This document shows positions 7,452 through 16,263 of a stretch of 27,316 nt of DNA, piece after piece. Below the pieces are notes generated by a model. That model was not told the origin of the DNA and searched no databases. It saw only the letters and a list, made by a program, of their open reading frames with translations. Positions within the stretch are counted from its first letter, which is position 1, and every line of letters begins with the position of its first letter. A program made the position numbers and the translations under genes. Source of the stretch: a bacterium Ga0077546 (lineage in GTDB: Bacteria; Cyanobacteriota; Vampirovibrionia; Obscuribacterales; Obscuribacteraceae); contig LNEX01000112.1 of the NCBI GenBank assembly GCA_001464165.1, forward strand, positions 1-27,316, given 5' to 3'.

Positions 7452-9845
7452 TTATTTAACTCGACCTATAGCGCTGCGCTTTGCACCACCAACGGTGTTA
7501 CGAGTTTTAGCAGCTTCTGTTTTTTTCGTTTTATCTTTAAAGATTAAAGCAAATACTTCATCAAGGTGAGCAACAGGAACCAACTCAACCTTCTCTTTGA
7601 CATAGTCAGGAATATCAGCTAAATCTTTCTCATTGCTGCGAGGCAGAATGACAGTTTTTATACCAGCACGCAAAGCAGCTAAAACTTTCTCTTTCAAGCC
7701 ACCAATTGGTAGCACTCGACCGCGCAATGTTATCTCACCGGTCATGGCAAGCGAACCGCGAGCCGGTCTCTTAGAAATAGCTGAAACAAGGGCGCAACAC
7801 ATGGCCACACCAGCCGATGGGCCGTCTTTAGGCGTAGCACCTTCAGGTATGTGAATATGGATATCGAGGGTCTCGTGGAAGTTGGTAGGAATACCAAGCA
7901 ACTCAGCGTGACTACGAATATAGCTAAAAGCTGCTTCAGCAGACTCTTTCATGACGTCACCGAGCTGACCAGTTAGTTGCAGCTTGCCTTTACCGGGCAT
8001 AGTGTTGACTTCAATCGATAAAGTTTCGCCGCCTGTTTCGGTCCAAGCCAAGCCCATAACAATGCCAACTTGAGGGCCCTTCACTTCGTTTTCGCGCACA
8101 ATCTTTGGTGGTCCTAAGAATTTAGGCACCAAATTCGGTTGCAGCCTAACTGACTCAACTTCTTCTTTAACTACCTGGGAAGCCACTTTACGGCAAACAT
8201 TGGCTAAATTGCGCTCTAGGCTGCGAACACCGGCTTCGCGAGTATACTCTTGAATAATTTTGCGCAAAGTTGCTGCAGGAATTTTAAGCTGCTTTTCGTT
8301 CAAGCCGTGGCGATAGAGAATCTTAGGCAATATGTGATTCTCAGCAATCGCCACTTTTTCTTCTTCAGTGTAGCCTGATATCGAAATAATCTCGAGACGA
8401 TCGAATAGTGGCCGCGGCACTTGTTCTAAGCTGTTAGCCGTAGCCACAAAGACAACTTCAGAGAGTGAGAACGGTGCATCTAAATAGTGATCGGTAAAAG
8501 AGTCGTTTTGATCAGGGTCTAGCACTTCTAACATGGCAGCCATGGGGTCGCCTTGATAAGAGCGCGTCATCTTCTCAATTTCATCAAGCAGAATCACTGG
8601 ATTTTTAGTTCCAGCTTGCTTCACTGCTTGAATAATTCGGCCAGGCATAGCGCCAATATAAGTACGTCTGTGGCCACGAATCTCAGCTTCATCACTGACG
8701 CCGCCCAAGCTGATGCGGGAAAACTGTCGATTCATAGCCCGTGCAATGGACTTAACCAGACTGGTTTTACCAACCCCGGGTGGCCCAACTAAGCAAAGAA
8801 TAGTTCCTGTAGGCTCCTTGGCTAGCTTGCGCACGGCCAAATATTCCAAAATACGTTCTTTGACTTTCTCAAGACCATAGTGGTCTTCAGTCAAAATTTC
8901 TTCAGCCTTGTGTAAATCGATAACTTCGCGCGAACGCTTAGCCCAAGGCAAGGCCACAAGAGTATCTAAATAAGTGCGAATGACACCAGCTTCAGCGCTT
9001 TGAGGCATCATTTTTTCAAGGCGGCCGAGTTCTTTGTTGGCGCGCTCTAAAGCCACACCAACCATCTTCGACTTTTTGATCTTCTGTTTGTACTCGTTTA
9101 TCTCGCCGAGTTCGCCACCATCTTGATTCAGTTCATCTTGAATGATGCGTAGTTTTTCACGCAGATAGTATTCGCGCTGGGTCTTCTCTAAATTGAAGCG
9201 CACGCGATCATGAATCTGTTGCTCTAAATCAGCTAGCTCTAACTCGCGAGAGAGCAATTGACCAATGTATTCGAGTCTTTCAGTGGCGTCGTTAATTTCT
9301 AAACATTTCTGGCGCTCGGCCAAACTAAGACCTAAATAGGTAGCAATAATGTCAGCCAGACGACCTGGTTGACCAATTCCTGAAACCGCAAGAAGGCTCT
9401 CTGGATTGATTTTCTTAGTTGATTTAACGTACTGCTCGAATTTCTCTACCGAAATTTTGATGAGAGTGCGAGTGGTCTCATCATCAACTAAAATTTCACT
9501 GCGTTCTGCAACTTTAGCTGTGAAATGCTCCGGAGCATCTTCAATGACATCCAGCATGACCCGCATGGAGCCTTCCACCAGCACTTTAACCGTGCCATCT
9601 GGAAGTTTCAGCATTTGCATTACTTCAGCTAAAGTTCCAACCTGATACAAGTCTTCAACTTTAGGGTCTTCGGTCTCTGGCTCTTTTTGAGCAACTAGAA
9701 CCACAAGACGATCGTCGCGCATCAAGGCTTGTTCAAGAGCCGCAATTGAACGCGGCCTCGAAACAAACAAAGGCGTGACCATTTGGGGGAAGACTACAAC
9801 GTCCCGAAGAGGGATGAGGGGGAATTCAGTACTCAAATCCACCAT
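7452..9845 (-). CDS. lon: ATP-dependent protease Lon
   Basis: Cytoplasmic AAA+ serine protease that degrades misfolded and regulatory proteins. The 797 aa match the normal length of LonA. Order: N-terminal substrate-binding domain (about 5-205, starting FPLIPLRDVVVFP), a coiled-coil linker (about 205-310), and an AAA+ module with Walker A GPPGVGKT at 354-361 and Walker B VILLDEIEK at 417-425. The C-terminal protease domain has catalytic S677 in PKDGPSAG and K720 in GGLKEK; their spacing of 43 equals that of the known Ser-Lys dyad. All key residues are present. The C-terminal tail after about 770 is basic and not conserved in the family. The ATG start at 9845 is followed by a GTG codon. The gene lies 67 bases downstream of clpX on the same strand and leads directly into the DUF2059 gene. 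Confidence 0.98.
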   Translation of the reverse strand: MVDLSTEFPLIPLRDVVVFPQMVTPLFVSRPRSIAALEQALMRDDRLVVLVAQKEPETEDPKVEDLYQVGTLAEVMQMLKLPDGTVKVLVEGSMRVMLDVIEDAPEHFTAKVAERSEILVDDETTRTLIKISVEKFEQYVKSTKKINPESLLAVSGIGQPGRLADIIATYLGLSLAERQKCLEINDATERLEYIGQLLSRELELADLEQQIHDRVRFNLEKTQREYYLREKLRIIQDELNQDGGELGEINEYKQKIKKSKMVGVALERANKELGRLEKMMPQSAEAGVIRTYLDTLVALPWAKRSREVIDLHKAEEILTEDHYGLEKVKERILEYLAVRKLAKEPTGTILCLVGPPGVGKTSLVKSIARAMNRQFSRISLGGVSDEAEIRGHRRTYIGAMPGRIIQAVKQAGTKNPVILLDEIEKMTRSYQGDPMAAMLEVLDPDQNDSFTDHYLDAPFSLSEVVFVATANSLEQVPRPLFDRLEIISISGYTEEEKVAIAENHILPKILYRHGLNEKQLKIPAATLRKIIQEYTREAGVRSLERNLANVCRKVASQVVKEEVESVRLQPNLVPKFLGPPKIVRENEVKGPQVGIVMGLAWTETGGETLSIEVNTMPGKGKLQLTGQLGDVMKESAEAAFSYIRSHAELLGIPTNFHETLDIHIHIPEGATPKDGPSAGVAMCCALVSAISKRPARGSLAMTGEITLRGRVLPIGGLKEKVLAALRAGIKTVILPRSNEKDLADIPDYVKEKVELVPVAHLDEVFALIFKDKTKKTEAAKTRNTVGGAKRSAIGRVK

Positions 9846-9912
9846 AAGGCATTAATTGGCCTCAACTAGAAAAACTGACGCTTTTAAGGATCAATCGCCA
9901 GCTTTGCAAGCT

Positions 9913-11211
9913 TTAGGCAATCTCCCCCTTCAGTTTAGCCTTTGGAAGCTGAAGTAGCTCCGCTGTAGATCGTTTTTCTACAAGTTCCTTAGTGATATGG
10001 CAGACCTTGATATCAGACCGCGATGGCACTTCGTACATAATATCGAGCATAATTTCTTCAACAATAGAACGCAGCGCACGGGCGCCGGTCTTACGTTTTA
10101 GAGCTTCTTCAGCCACGGCCCGAATTGATTCAGTATCAAACTTAAGCTCCACCCCATCAAGAGATAGCAACTGTTGATATTGCTTGATGATGGCGTTCTT
10201 AGGCTCAACCATGATACGTACCAATGCCTCAACATCAAGGGCCTCAAGCACTGCTGTCACAGGCATACGACCAACAAATTCAGGAATCAGACCAAACTTG
10301 AGCAAGTCATCTGGAGCAGTGTCCATCAGAATCTTAGATGAACGCTGTTCTCTTTCCCAAGCGGTCAGCGGACGCTCACTACCAAAGCCAATATTACGGT
10401 TGGAAGAGACGCGGGCTTCCACAATCTTGTCTAAGCCAACAAACGCTCCACCGCAAATAAATAGAATATTGGCAGTATTGATCTGAATGAATTCTTGGTG
10501 AGGATGCTTGCGACCGCCTTGTGGTGGTACGTTGGCAAGAGTTCCTTCAATCATCTTCAGTAAGGCCTGTTGCACGCCTTCGCCAGAGACATCTCTAGTA
10601 ATACTGGTGTTTTCAGACTTCCGTGAGATTTTGTCGATTTCATCGATGTAAATAATGCCGCGTTCGGCCTTCTTCACGTCATAATCGGCTGATTGATAGA
10701 GCCTGAGCAAGATGTTTTCAACGTCTTCACCGACATAGCCAGCCTCTGTCAAAGTGGTGGCGTCAGCAACTGCAAAAGGTACATCAAGTAATTTAGCTAA
10801 TGTTTGAGCCAAAAGCGTTTTACCGCAACCGGTAGGACCAATCAGCAGAATATTAGATTTGGAGATCTCTACTTGATCAGCCAGTTCGGCGTTGTGGCTA
10901 ATTCTCTTGTAGTGGTTGTATACAGCCACTGAAAGAATCTTCTTAGCCCGTGATTGACCGATGATATGCTGATCGAGGAAGGCCTTAATTTCTTGAGGCT
11001 TAGGAATATCAACCATTTGCGGAGTTGATGTTTCTGGAGCGGGCTGAGCAGCAGCACCGCCTTCGAACAGTTCTTCATCAAGGATCTCGTTGCAAAGATC
11101 AACACACTCATCGCAGATATATACTCCGGGGCCAGCGATCAATTTCTTCACTTGATCTTGACTCTTTCCGCAAAACGAGCACTTGAGTCGATTGTCCGAT
11201 TGTTTTGGCAT
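9913..11211 (-). CDS. clpX: ATP-dependent Clp protease ATP-binding subunit ClpX
   Basis: AAA+ unfoldase that feeds tagged or misfolded proteins to ClpP. 432 aa, a normal length. The N-terminal zinc-binding domain has C11, C14, C33 and C36. The AAA+ part shows Walker A GPTGCGKT (125-132), the pore loop GYVG (159-162), Walker B IIYIDEID (186-193), an RKH-type loop (GGRKH), and the IGF tripeptide in NRNIGFG that docks onto ClpP. The ATG start has an AGGG-type SD about 8 bases upstream. It lies downstream of clpP, separated by about 100 bases that contain a hairpin with a U-rich tail. ClpX levels may thus depend partly on readthrough or on their own promoter. Confidence 0.98.
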   Translation of the reverse strand: MPKQSDNRLKCSFCGKSQDQVKKLIAGPGVYICDECVDLCNEILDEELFEGGAAAQPAPETSTPQMVDIPKPQEIKAFLDQHIIGQSRAKKILSVAVYNHYKRISHNAELADQVEISKSNILLIGPTGCGKTLLAQTLAKLLDVPFAVADATTLTEAGYVGEDVENILLRLYQSADYDVKKAERGIIYIDEIDKISRKSENTSITRDVSGEGVQQALLKMIEGTLANVPPQGGRKHPHQEFIQINTANILFICGGAFVGLDKIVEARVSSNRNIGFGSERPLTAWEREQRSSKILMDTAPDDLLKFGLIPEFVGRMPVTAVLEALDVEALVRIMVEPKNAIIKQYQQLLSLDGVELKFDTESIRAVAEEALKRKTGARALRSIVEEIMLDIMYEVPSRSDIKVCHITKELVEKRSTAELLQLPKAKLKGEIA

Positions 11212-11275
11212 TTAGTTTCCCTATCTAGGACCTATAGTTCTACTTAATCACACACTTAGCATTCTACAAAGTTAA

Positions 11276-11301
11276 ATGCCCGGGCGCTCTGGCCCGGGCA
11301 T
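11276..11301 (-). terminator. stem-loop between clpP and clpX
   Basis: Perfect 10-bp GC-rich stem (ATGCCCGGGC / GCCCGGGCAT) with a 6-base loop, 13 bases after the clpP stop. In the minus-strand transcript it is followed by a U-rich stretch (UUUAACUUU). It is a likely intrinsic or partial terminator that attenuates transcription into clpX. Confidence 0.75.
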
Positions 11302-11314
11302 CAACTAAGAACGA

Positions 11315-12000
11315 TTACACAGCTGACAGGTTGGGCGATTGCTCAAGTTTGGTAATAACTTGATCGACCAAGCCGTACTCCTTGGCTTCTTCTGCAGTCA
11401 TGATGTTGTCACGATCTGTGTCTTTCTCGATTGTTTTAACCGATTGACCAGTGTGTTCAGCCATCAATTCATTCAATTGGCGCTTGATGCGAAGAATCTC
11501 GCGAGCTTGAATTTCGATATCGGTAGCTTGACCTTGAGCACCACCCAATGGTTGGTGAATCAAGATGCGTGAGTGAGGAAGAGAAAGACGCTTGCCTTTC
11601 TTACCAGCCGATAGAAGGAAAGCACCCATCGATGCAGCTTGACCCAAACAGATGGTAGATACATCTGAGCGGATATGTTGCATGGTGTCATAGATAGCCA
11701 AACCTGCGGTGACAGAGCCACCAGGTGAGTTGACGTATAGACGGATATCTTTCTCTGGATCTTCGCCTTCAAGCAATAGCAACTGGGCGACAATAAGATT
11801 TGCCACCATGTCATCAATTGCGGTGCCCAGGAAAATAATTCTCTCGCGTAGCAATCTGGAGAAAATGTCGAATGCTCTTTCACCGCGAGCAGTAGTTTCA
11901 ATTACTGTCGGTGCATAAACTGACTCCAGATCTCATAAAGTTGCTTCGAGCTTGGTGGCGACTTAATGATGTTGTTGTCACCGTATTTTTGTGTAGTCAT
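11315..12000 (-). CDS. clpP: ClpP protease subunit; conserved N-terminus out of frame with the only good start
   Basis: Serine peptidase subunit of the ClpXP protease. The main frame (stop at 11315) contains the family hallmarks: RERIIFLG, the glycine-rich [10 protein letters not shown], catalytic serine in GQAASMGAF, and histidine in RILIHQP. Family-like sequence ([20 protein letters not shown]) continues upstream to about 11914, but this frame has no ATG, GTG or TTG before a stop at 11933-11935. The only in-frame candidates are CTG 11929 and ATT 11902; TTG 11854 would lop off conserved residues. An ATG at 12000 with an SD-like GGAAG opens a different frame (32 codons, stop 11902-11904). It would join the clpP frame if one base were added, for example in the TTT run at 11917-11919, or by a -1 ribosomal shift there. 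Joined product: about 228 aa; a CTG start would give 204. The coordinates assume the joined form. clpX follows downstream. Confidence 0.85.
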
Positions 12001-12221
12001 TTTGTCTTCCGTTTCCTAGGATGTCTCTTAGCTTTGAGCAATGCTCAGAGGATAGTTTATCGCTCATCTGGCATTCTATCTTACTGAAAAGTGACAAATA
12101 CACATTAAACGGCCTCTGAACAGAGATTCCCCAATTAGTATTGGAAAAATACCGGGAGAGCACGTGTAGTGTACTTGGCACCTCTCAAGTAGCTAAATAG
12201 AAGCCTTAATCGAGTAGAAGC

Positions 12222-13664
12222 CTATTCGGCTTTCTTGCTAGCCTTCTTGCCAGCCTCAGCTTTAGGCTTTTCTTTGCCTTCAACTGCAGCTTTGGTTTCA
12301 GCTTTGGTTTCAGCTTTAGCTTCGGCTTTTCCACTATGACCATGGGCTGCATGGTCGTGATCTTCGGTACATTCATCAGGCACGAAGTTAATTTTGGCTG
12401 AGCTGACCAAAAGCTCTACAACTTTACCGGTCAAAACTTCTTCAGCAACCTGTCTGCGCACATCTTCGTTGTTGGCAAACTCTTCGAACTGATCTGGGCG
12501 CAATTGATAGCGCATGGCCAGCTCAGCGTAGTAGGGTGCCATTTCTTCATCGTTAACAGTGAGCTTCTCTTCACGCACAACAGCACCGAGCACTAAAGAA
12601 GTAAGAACACGCTGACGAGCCTCTTCCAATTTAGTGGTTTTCATCTGTGTGTATTCGTCAGTTGCTTCAAACTCTTCCCATGGCTGACCATTTTGCTCAA
12701 CATAACGACGTAATTGACCAAGCAACAAATCGCGCTCACGCTCAACCATAGTTTCAGGAATATCGACTTGGGCGCTGAGCGCCACCGCCTCTACTACCAT
12801 TCTCTGAGCGCGCGACTCATTTTCCTGCTTGACCACTTCGTGAAGTTCAGCCTTTATTGATTCTTTCAGGCCATCAAGATTTTCGTGACCGACTGATTGA
12901 GCCAGTTCGTCATTAACATCAGGAGTAGACTTTTTGCGAATTTCTTTCAGGTGAACTTCAAATTCAGCTTCTTTACCAGCGACTTCTTTGCGCTTGTAGT
13001 TTTCAGGGAAAGTGGCTTTGGCCTTGAACTTGTCTTTAGCATTTTTGCCAACAACCTGCTCACAGAAACCAGGCAAGAATGACCCTTCTACGAGATCAAG
13101 CATCAGTGAATCAGCTTTGCCACCTTCAAGGGCTTTGCCATCAACAAAGCACTCAAAATCAATCACAGCAGTGTCGCCCATTTCAGCCGCTCTACCTTCT
13201 ACAGGTGCTAGCGAGGCTTTAGTTTCGGCCACATTTGTCAAAGCACGCTCAAGAGCATCTTCAGGAAGAGCTACTTCAGGAACATTGACTTCAATCTCTT
13301 TGTAGCTACCAAGTTTTACTTCAGGACGAATCTCAAACTTAGCTTCGAACTTCAGCGGTTGACCAAGCTTAAAATCGAAGTTGGAATACTCTGGAGCAGT
13401 GATGATGTCCAGATTTTCTTTTAAAAGAGCCTCGTTGATCAGCTCAGGAACAAGCTTCTCTAAAGCTTCACGTTTGATAGCTTCTTCACCAATGGTCTTT
13501 TCAATAATCATTCTTGGTGCTTTGCCCGGTCTAAAACCAGGGATACGCACTTGATGACTGAGTTGGCGACAAGCCATCTCGTAGGCACGGGAAACCTTGT
13601 CAGGCTCCAACTCGATACCCATTTTTACTATGTTTTTGCCTTCCCGTTCGAGGGTGACCTTCAT
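12222..13664 (-). CDS. tig: trigger factor (ribosome-associated chaperone)
   Basis: Chaperone and peptidyl-prolyl isomerase that binds nascent chains at the ribosomal exit tunnel. 480 aa. The N-terminal ribosome-binding domain carries the signature GFRPGK at 43-48 (followed by AP). The FKBP-like PPIase domain spans about 160-243 (GDTAVIDFECFVDG...GKEAEFEVHLKEI). The C-terminal helical arms run to about 430. Beyond residue 432 is an unusual tail of about 49 aa: a short histidine-rich patch (EDHDHAAHGH), then a Lys/Ala/Glu-rich stretch with an imperfect KAET repeat. The ATG start has a purine-rich GAGAGAAAG upstream. It is the first gene of the tig-clpP-clpX-lon series, an order found in many bacteria. 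It is separated from clpP by about 220 bases, so clpP may have its own promoter. Confidence 0.97.
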   Translation of the reverse strand: MKVTLEREGKNIVKMGIELEPDKVSRAYEMACRQLSHQVRIPGFRPGKAPRMIIEKTIGEEAIKREALEKLVPELINEALLKENLDIITAPEYSNFDFKLGQPLKFEAKFEIRPEVKLGSYKEIEVNVPEVALPEDALERALTNVAETKASLAPVEGRAAEMGDTAVIDFECFVDGKALEGGKADSLMLDLVEGSFLPGFCEQVVGKNAKDKFKAKATFPENYKRKEVAGKEAEFEVHLKEIRKKSTPDVNDELAQSVGHENLDGLKESIKAELHEVVKQENESRAQRMVVEAVALSAQVDIPETMVERERDLLLGQLRRYVEQNGQPWEEFEATDEYTQMKTTKLEEARQRVLTSLVLGAVVREEKLTVNDEEMAPYYAELAMRYQLRPDQFEEFANNEDVRRQVAEEVLTGKVVELLVSSAKINFVPDECTEDHDHAAHGHSGKAEAKAETKAETKAAVEGKEKPKAEAGKKASKKAE

Positions 13665-13801
13665 GACTTTCTCTCTCAGTGACTATATACGCCGAAATAC
13701 AAATTAGATTGTGGATTTTAACATGGCAGAAGGCAGAGCCTGGCGACTAGAGCTGGATTATTTACAGTTGCCCCAGACCAGAAGCCCTCGGCCAAAGGGA
13801 A

Positions 13802-13833
13802 ACTGACCAATTTTCGCTCATACTTCGGTCAGG
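13802..13833 (-). terminator. possible terminator downstream of the small membrane protein gene
   Basis: Inverted repeat CTGACC...GGTCAG with a long loop, just after the stop of the minus-strand gene at 13841. In that transcript it is followed by a pyrimidine-rich UUUCCCUUU. The stem is short, so confidence is modest. Confidence 0.4.
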
Positions 13834-13840
13834 TCAAACT

Positions 13841-14464
13841 TTAAGGCAGCTCGGCCGGATACATAGCTGACACGCCCAAAGCTACACCAGCAGCCACATT
13901 GACGCAGAGGAAAATACCAAGAAAAATGCAACCCATCATGAGCTGCCAGCAAATCAAGGCCTGGCGCTTACCAAGAGAAGACAAGATTCCAAGACGATAA
14001 ACCAAAAACATGGTGATGGCTACGGCCAGAACAACATCTGATATGGCAATAAAAGCCAAGCGCATACCAGCCATGGGTGTATATACAAGCGACAGTACTT
14101 CAGCTATGCAACAGGTAAGCAACGCAATAACAGTAACTCGATCTGAGGTGCGAACTTGTATATCGTCAGTTGCCGAAGCCTGACCGACATATTGAATGGC
14201 CGCGATGGAAGACAGCCAGGGCGAGCGCCTCAGGGCAGCACCTTCTAATACTTTGGCAGCAGCCTCAGCTTCTAACTCTACATCGGCACAAGGTGTTGTC
14301 GACTGTGCCTCAGAAACAGTTTCTCCCACTGGTTCTGGAACTGGTTCTGAAGAGAGATCTGCGATTGGCGCCGAACCAGACTCTTGTGGAGTATCTACAC
14401 TAAGTTCAGATGGCTCAACCTTTTTTGAGGCTTCATCTCCGGGCTCTTGCACTCCGTCAGTCAT
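13841..14464 (-). CDS. small membrane protein with acidic N-terminal tail, unknown function
   Basis: Unrecognised 207-aa protein. Residues 1-75 are hydrophilic, rich in E, S and P, and probably disordered in the cytoplasm. Three hydrophobic segments follow (about 108-128, 132-154 and 168-200), the last long enough to be one or two helices. A short loop RLGILSSLGKRQ lies between the second and third. No conserved motif is visible. The ATG start has a GGAG some 13 bases upstream, which is rather distant. It sits alone between the tRNA-Gly terminator and tig and may be transcribed independently. A TM-plus-tail layout could fit a membrane scaffold or stress protein, but there is no basis to choose. 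Confidence 0.75.
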   Translation of the reverse strand: MTDGVQEPGDEASKKVEPSELSVDTPQESGSAPIADLSSEPVPEPVGETVSEAQSTTPCADVELEAEAAAKVLEGAALRRSPWLSSIAAIQYVGQASATDDIQVRTSDRVTVIALLTCCIAEVLSLVYTPMAGMRLAFIAISDVVLAVAITMFLVYRLGILSSLGKRQALICWQLMMGCIFLGIFLCVNVAAGVALGVSAMYPAELP

Positions 14465-14568
14465 TCCGATGTCACTCTCCAGATATATTCTCGCGCAGCA
14501 CCCACATGACTAATATAGCTCAAGCAAGGCAATCTTTTAAATCTGTTAATAAGAGTACTAAAAAGAAA

Positions 14569-14587
14569 AGCTGCCACAAGGGCAGCT
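14569..14587 (-). terminator. intrinsic terminator after tRNA-Gly
   Basis: Perfect 7-bp stem AGCTGCC/GGCAGCT with a 5-base loop. On the minus strand it is followed by TTTTCTTTTT, a good U-tract, 6 bases beyond the tRNA 3' end. A-rich runs on both sides could make it work in both directions. Confidence 0.88.
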
Positions 14588-14593
14588 AAAAAA

Positions 14594-14668
14594 TGGAGCG
14601 GGAGAAGAGATTCGAACTCTCGACATCCTCCTTGGCAAGGAGGCATTCTACCACTGAATTACTCCCGC
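14594..14668 (-). tRNA. tRNA-Gly (anticodon GCC), CCA encoded
   Basis: The reverse complement folds as a full cloverleaf. The acceptor stem is GCGGGAG/CTCCCGC, with the D-loop CAGTGGTAG. The anticodon arm CTCCT-TGCCAAG-GAGG has GCC at 14634-14636. The T-arm is GAGAG-TTCGAAT-CTCTT. The discriminator is U and the 3' CCA is encoded (14594-14596). Confidence 0.98.
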
Positions 14669-14708
14669 ATAACGGCCTTGAGCCATCAGAGAACCAGCGC
14701 AGAAAGAA

Positions 14709-14737
14709 ATTATACACAACTGAAAGATCTTGTGTGC
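14709..14737 (-). promoter_or_regulatory. candidate promoter for tRNA-Gly
   Basis: A perfect TATAAT lies on the minus strand (14709-14714). A poor -35 match (TGCACA) is 18 bases upstream. The predicted start would give a leader of about 35 bases before the tRNA. It lies after the stop of the upstream oxidoreductase gene. Confidence 0.55.
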
Positions 14738-14752
14738 ACCTACAAGCAAATC

Positions 14753-15742
14753 CTAACGGGATGTTGCGATTGCGTTTACACGACGCGGACGAGCAGACAA
14801 ACGCTTTTCAACATCAGATAGCACGCGAACCACATGGTAAGCATTGTTAGCATCAGTTCGAGGGCGCTCACCGCGCAAAATGCATTGAAGGAAGTGCTCG
14901 CACTCTAGCTGTAGTGGTTCACCAGTTGGATAATAGGGATACTCAACCACCATGCGCCCCTCTGGGGTAACACTATGAAGAGCCAATTTATCCTCTTGCT
15001 GGGTATCGTTAAGCACAGCAGTTTTTTTAGTGCCATTGACAGTCAAACGCACTAATTTTTGAGGGTCGATCCAACTATTGCGAACCTGGCCAGGAATACT
15101 GCGATTACCCATAGGGAAAGTTAAATCGAGATAGGCCACATCAACTAGACCATCACCGAGAGTATCCCAGCCACCCACGCGACTGACTTCCGGCGATTCA
15201 CAATCTAGCAAATAACTCATCATAGAAATGTCGTGAGGGGCTAAGTCCCAGAGAACGCTCCAGTCACGACGGGAGTTATTAAAATTCATGCGATCCGAGC
15301 GGACGAACAACAGGTCGCCTAGTTCACCGGAGGCAATTAAGTCTTTGAGGCAATTGACGGCCGGATGATAGAGCAACAAATGGCCCACCATCAAGACTAA
15401 ATTACGTTCCGTTGCTAGCTCATCTAACTTCTCTGCATGCTTAACATCGCGAGCCAGTGGTTTCTCGACATAAACATGCTTGCCTGCCAACAAGGCTTTC
15501 TCAGCGAGCAAGAAGTGCGTATCAGAAGGCGTAGCAATAACAATGGCGCTTACATTAGTGTCAGCCAAAACACTGTCATAATCACTAGTAACAGCGATAC
15601 CCTTGTGTTCTTTAGCAACATAATCTAAGCGCTTTTGATCGGCATCACAGACGGTCGAGAGGGCTCCCAGGTGAGCAAAATTGCGAACCAGGTTCTTACC
15701 CCAGTTTCCGCAACCAATTACCGCAACTCTAGGTAACCCCAC
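14753..15742 (-). CDS. Gfo/Idh/MocA-family NAD(P)-dependent oxidoreductase
   Basis: Probable sugar or sugar-nucleotide dehydrogenase, 329 aa, cytoplasmic. The N-terminal Rossmann domain starts VAVIGCGNWG (G10-x-G12-x-x-G15). The family's EKP motif, with the catalytic-site lysine, is at 93-95 (VEKPLA). The C-terminal alpha/beta domain includes H121...H126 and a DLAPHD motif (167-172) in which the histidine is the usual active-site candidate. The overall pattern resembles enzymes of surface-polysaccharide sugar synthesis (WbpB-like), but substrate cannot be assigned. The GTG start at 15742 is supported by an ideal AGGAGG SD five bases away. It follows the HU gene by 27 bases on the same strand, so the two are probably co-transcribed. 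No other polysaccharide genes are nearby. Confidence 0.92.
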   Translation of the reverse strand: MGLPRVAVIGCGNWGKNLVRNFAHLGALSTVCDADQKRLDYVAKEHKGIAVTSDYDSVLADTNVSAIVIATPSDTHFLLAEKALLAGKHVYVEKPLARDVKHAEKLDELATERNLVLMVGHLLLYHPAVNCLKDLIASGELGDLLFVRSDRMNFNNSRRDWSVLWDLAPHDISMMSYLLDCESPEVSRVGGWDTLGDGLVDVAYLDLTFPMGNRSIPGQVRNSWIDPQKLVRLTVNGTKKTAVLNDTQQEDKLALHSVTPEGRMVVEYPYYPTGEPLQLECEHFLQCILRGERPRTDANNAYHVVRVLSDVEKRLSARPRRVNAIATSR

Positions 15743-15769
15743 TCGAACCTCCTATAGGCTACACCGGGC

Positions 15770-16060
15770 TTATTTGCCCTTCTTATCCTTGTTCACTGAT
15801 TCAGCGAACTCTTTACCGACTTTGAAACCGGCAACACGCTTTGCGGGAATGTGCAATGGTTCATTTGTTTTAGGGTTGCGGCCAGTGCGTGCTTTACGCT
15901 GACGGGCTTCAAAAGTACCAAAACCAACCAAAGTAACTTTCTCATCACGAGCAACATGCTTGATGATGGTGTCCATCATCTTGTTGATAACTTGCTCAGC
16001 GTCTTTTTTTGTCGTTCCTGCTTCTTTAGCTACGATGTCGACTAATTCTGCTTTATTCAA
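15770..16060 (-). CDS. hup: HU family DNA-binding protein
   Basis: Nucleoid-associated DNA-bending protein, 96 aa, typical length. The N-terminal helices (NKAELVDIVAKEAG...) form the dimer core. The beta-arm region contains the family signature GFGTFEARQRKARTGRNP (about 46-63), and the arm tip has the conserved proline (about 63) and R/K residues. The C-terminal KVGKEFAESVN is typical, followed by a short basic tail DKKGK. The start is TTG at 16060 with GGAG 5 bases upstream. This start fits because family members begin MNKAEL. It is the first gene of a transcript continuing into the oxidoreductase. The 320-base region upstream is shared with the divergent alr gene. Confidence 0.97.
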   Translation of the reverse strand: MNKAELVDIVAKEAGTTKKDAEQVINKMMDTIIKHVARDEKVTLVGFGTFEARQRKARTGRNPKTNEPLHIPAKRVAGFKVGKEFAESVNKDKKGK

Positions 16061-16114
16061 GACTCTCCACCCCTTTGAAGATTTAGAACCAAATTCCTAG
16101 AAAATTAAACAGGT

Positions 16115-16144
16115 GAGACTTCTTTTTTTGAAAAAATAAGTCTC
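16115..16144. repeat. imperfect 30-bp palindrome with T7/A6 core
   Basis: The arms GAGACTT and AAGTCTC flank a C-T7-G-A6-T core. The whole pairs with one mismatch and essentially no loop. It lies about 55 bases upstream of the HU start, within the HU leader or promoter. Confidence 0.7.
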
Positions 16145-16263
16145 GGGCTTCCCAAGAGATTCCAAGCCGCCAAGGGCTTTTAAGAACAGAGTCAAACTTA
16201 AAACAGAGAATTTAATCAGCGTTGACAGCAGCTCTTAACGTCTCACCTTAACTTAGACCACTG

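Noticed and set aside
7139..7459. 106-codon plus-strand frame opposite the DUF2059 gene
   Set aside because: Its acidic low-complexity product mirrors the Ala/Ser-rich linker of the real gene.
14073..14089. Third occurrence of GGTGTATATACA, like the palindrome motif
   Set aside because: It lies inside a coding region without inverted symmetry; a 12-base match is likely chance.
16222..16250. Consensus TTGACA as alr promoter
   Set aside because: No acceptable -10 at 16-18 bases; reported only as a note in the intergenic region.
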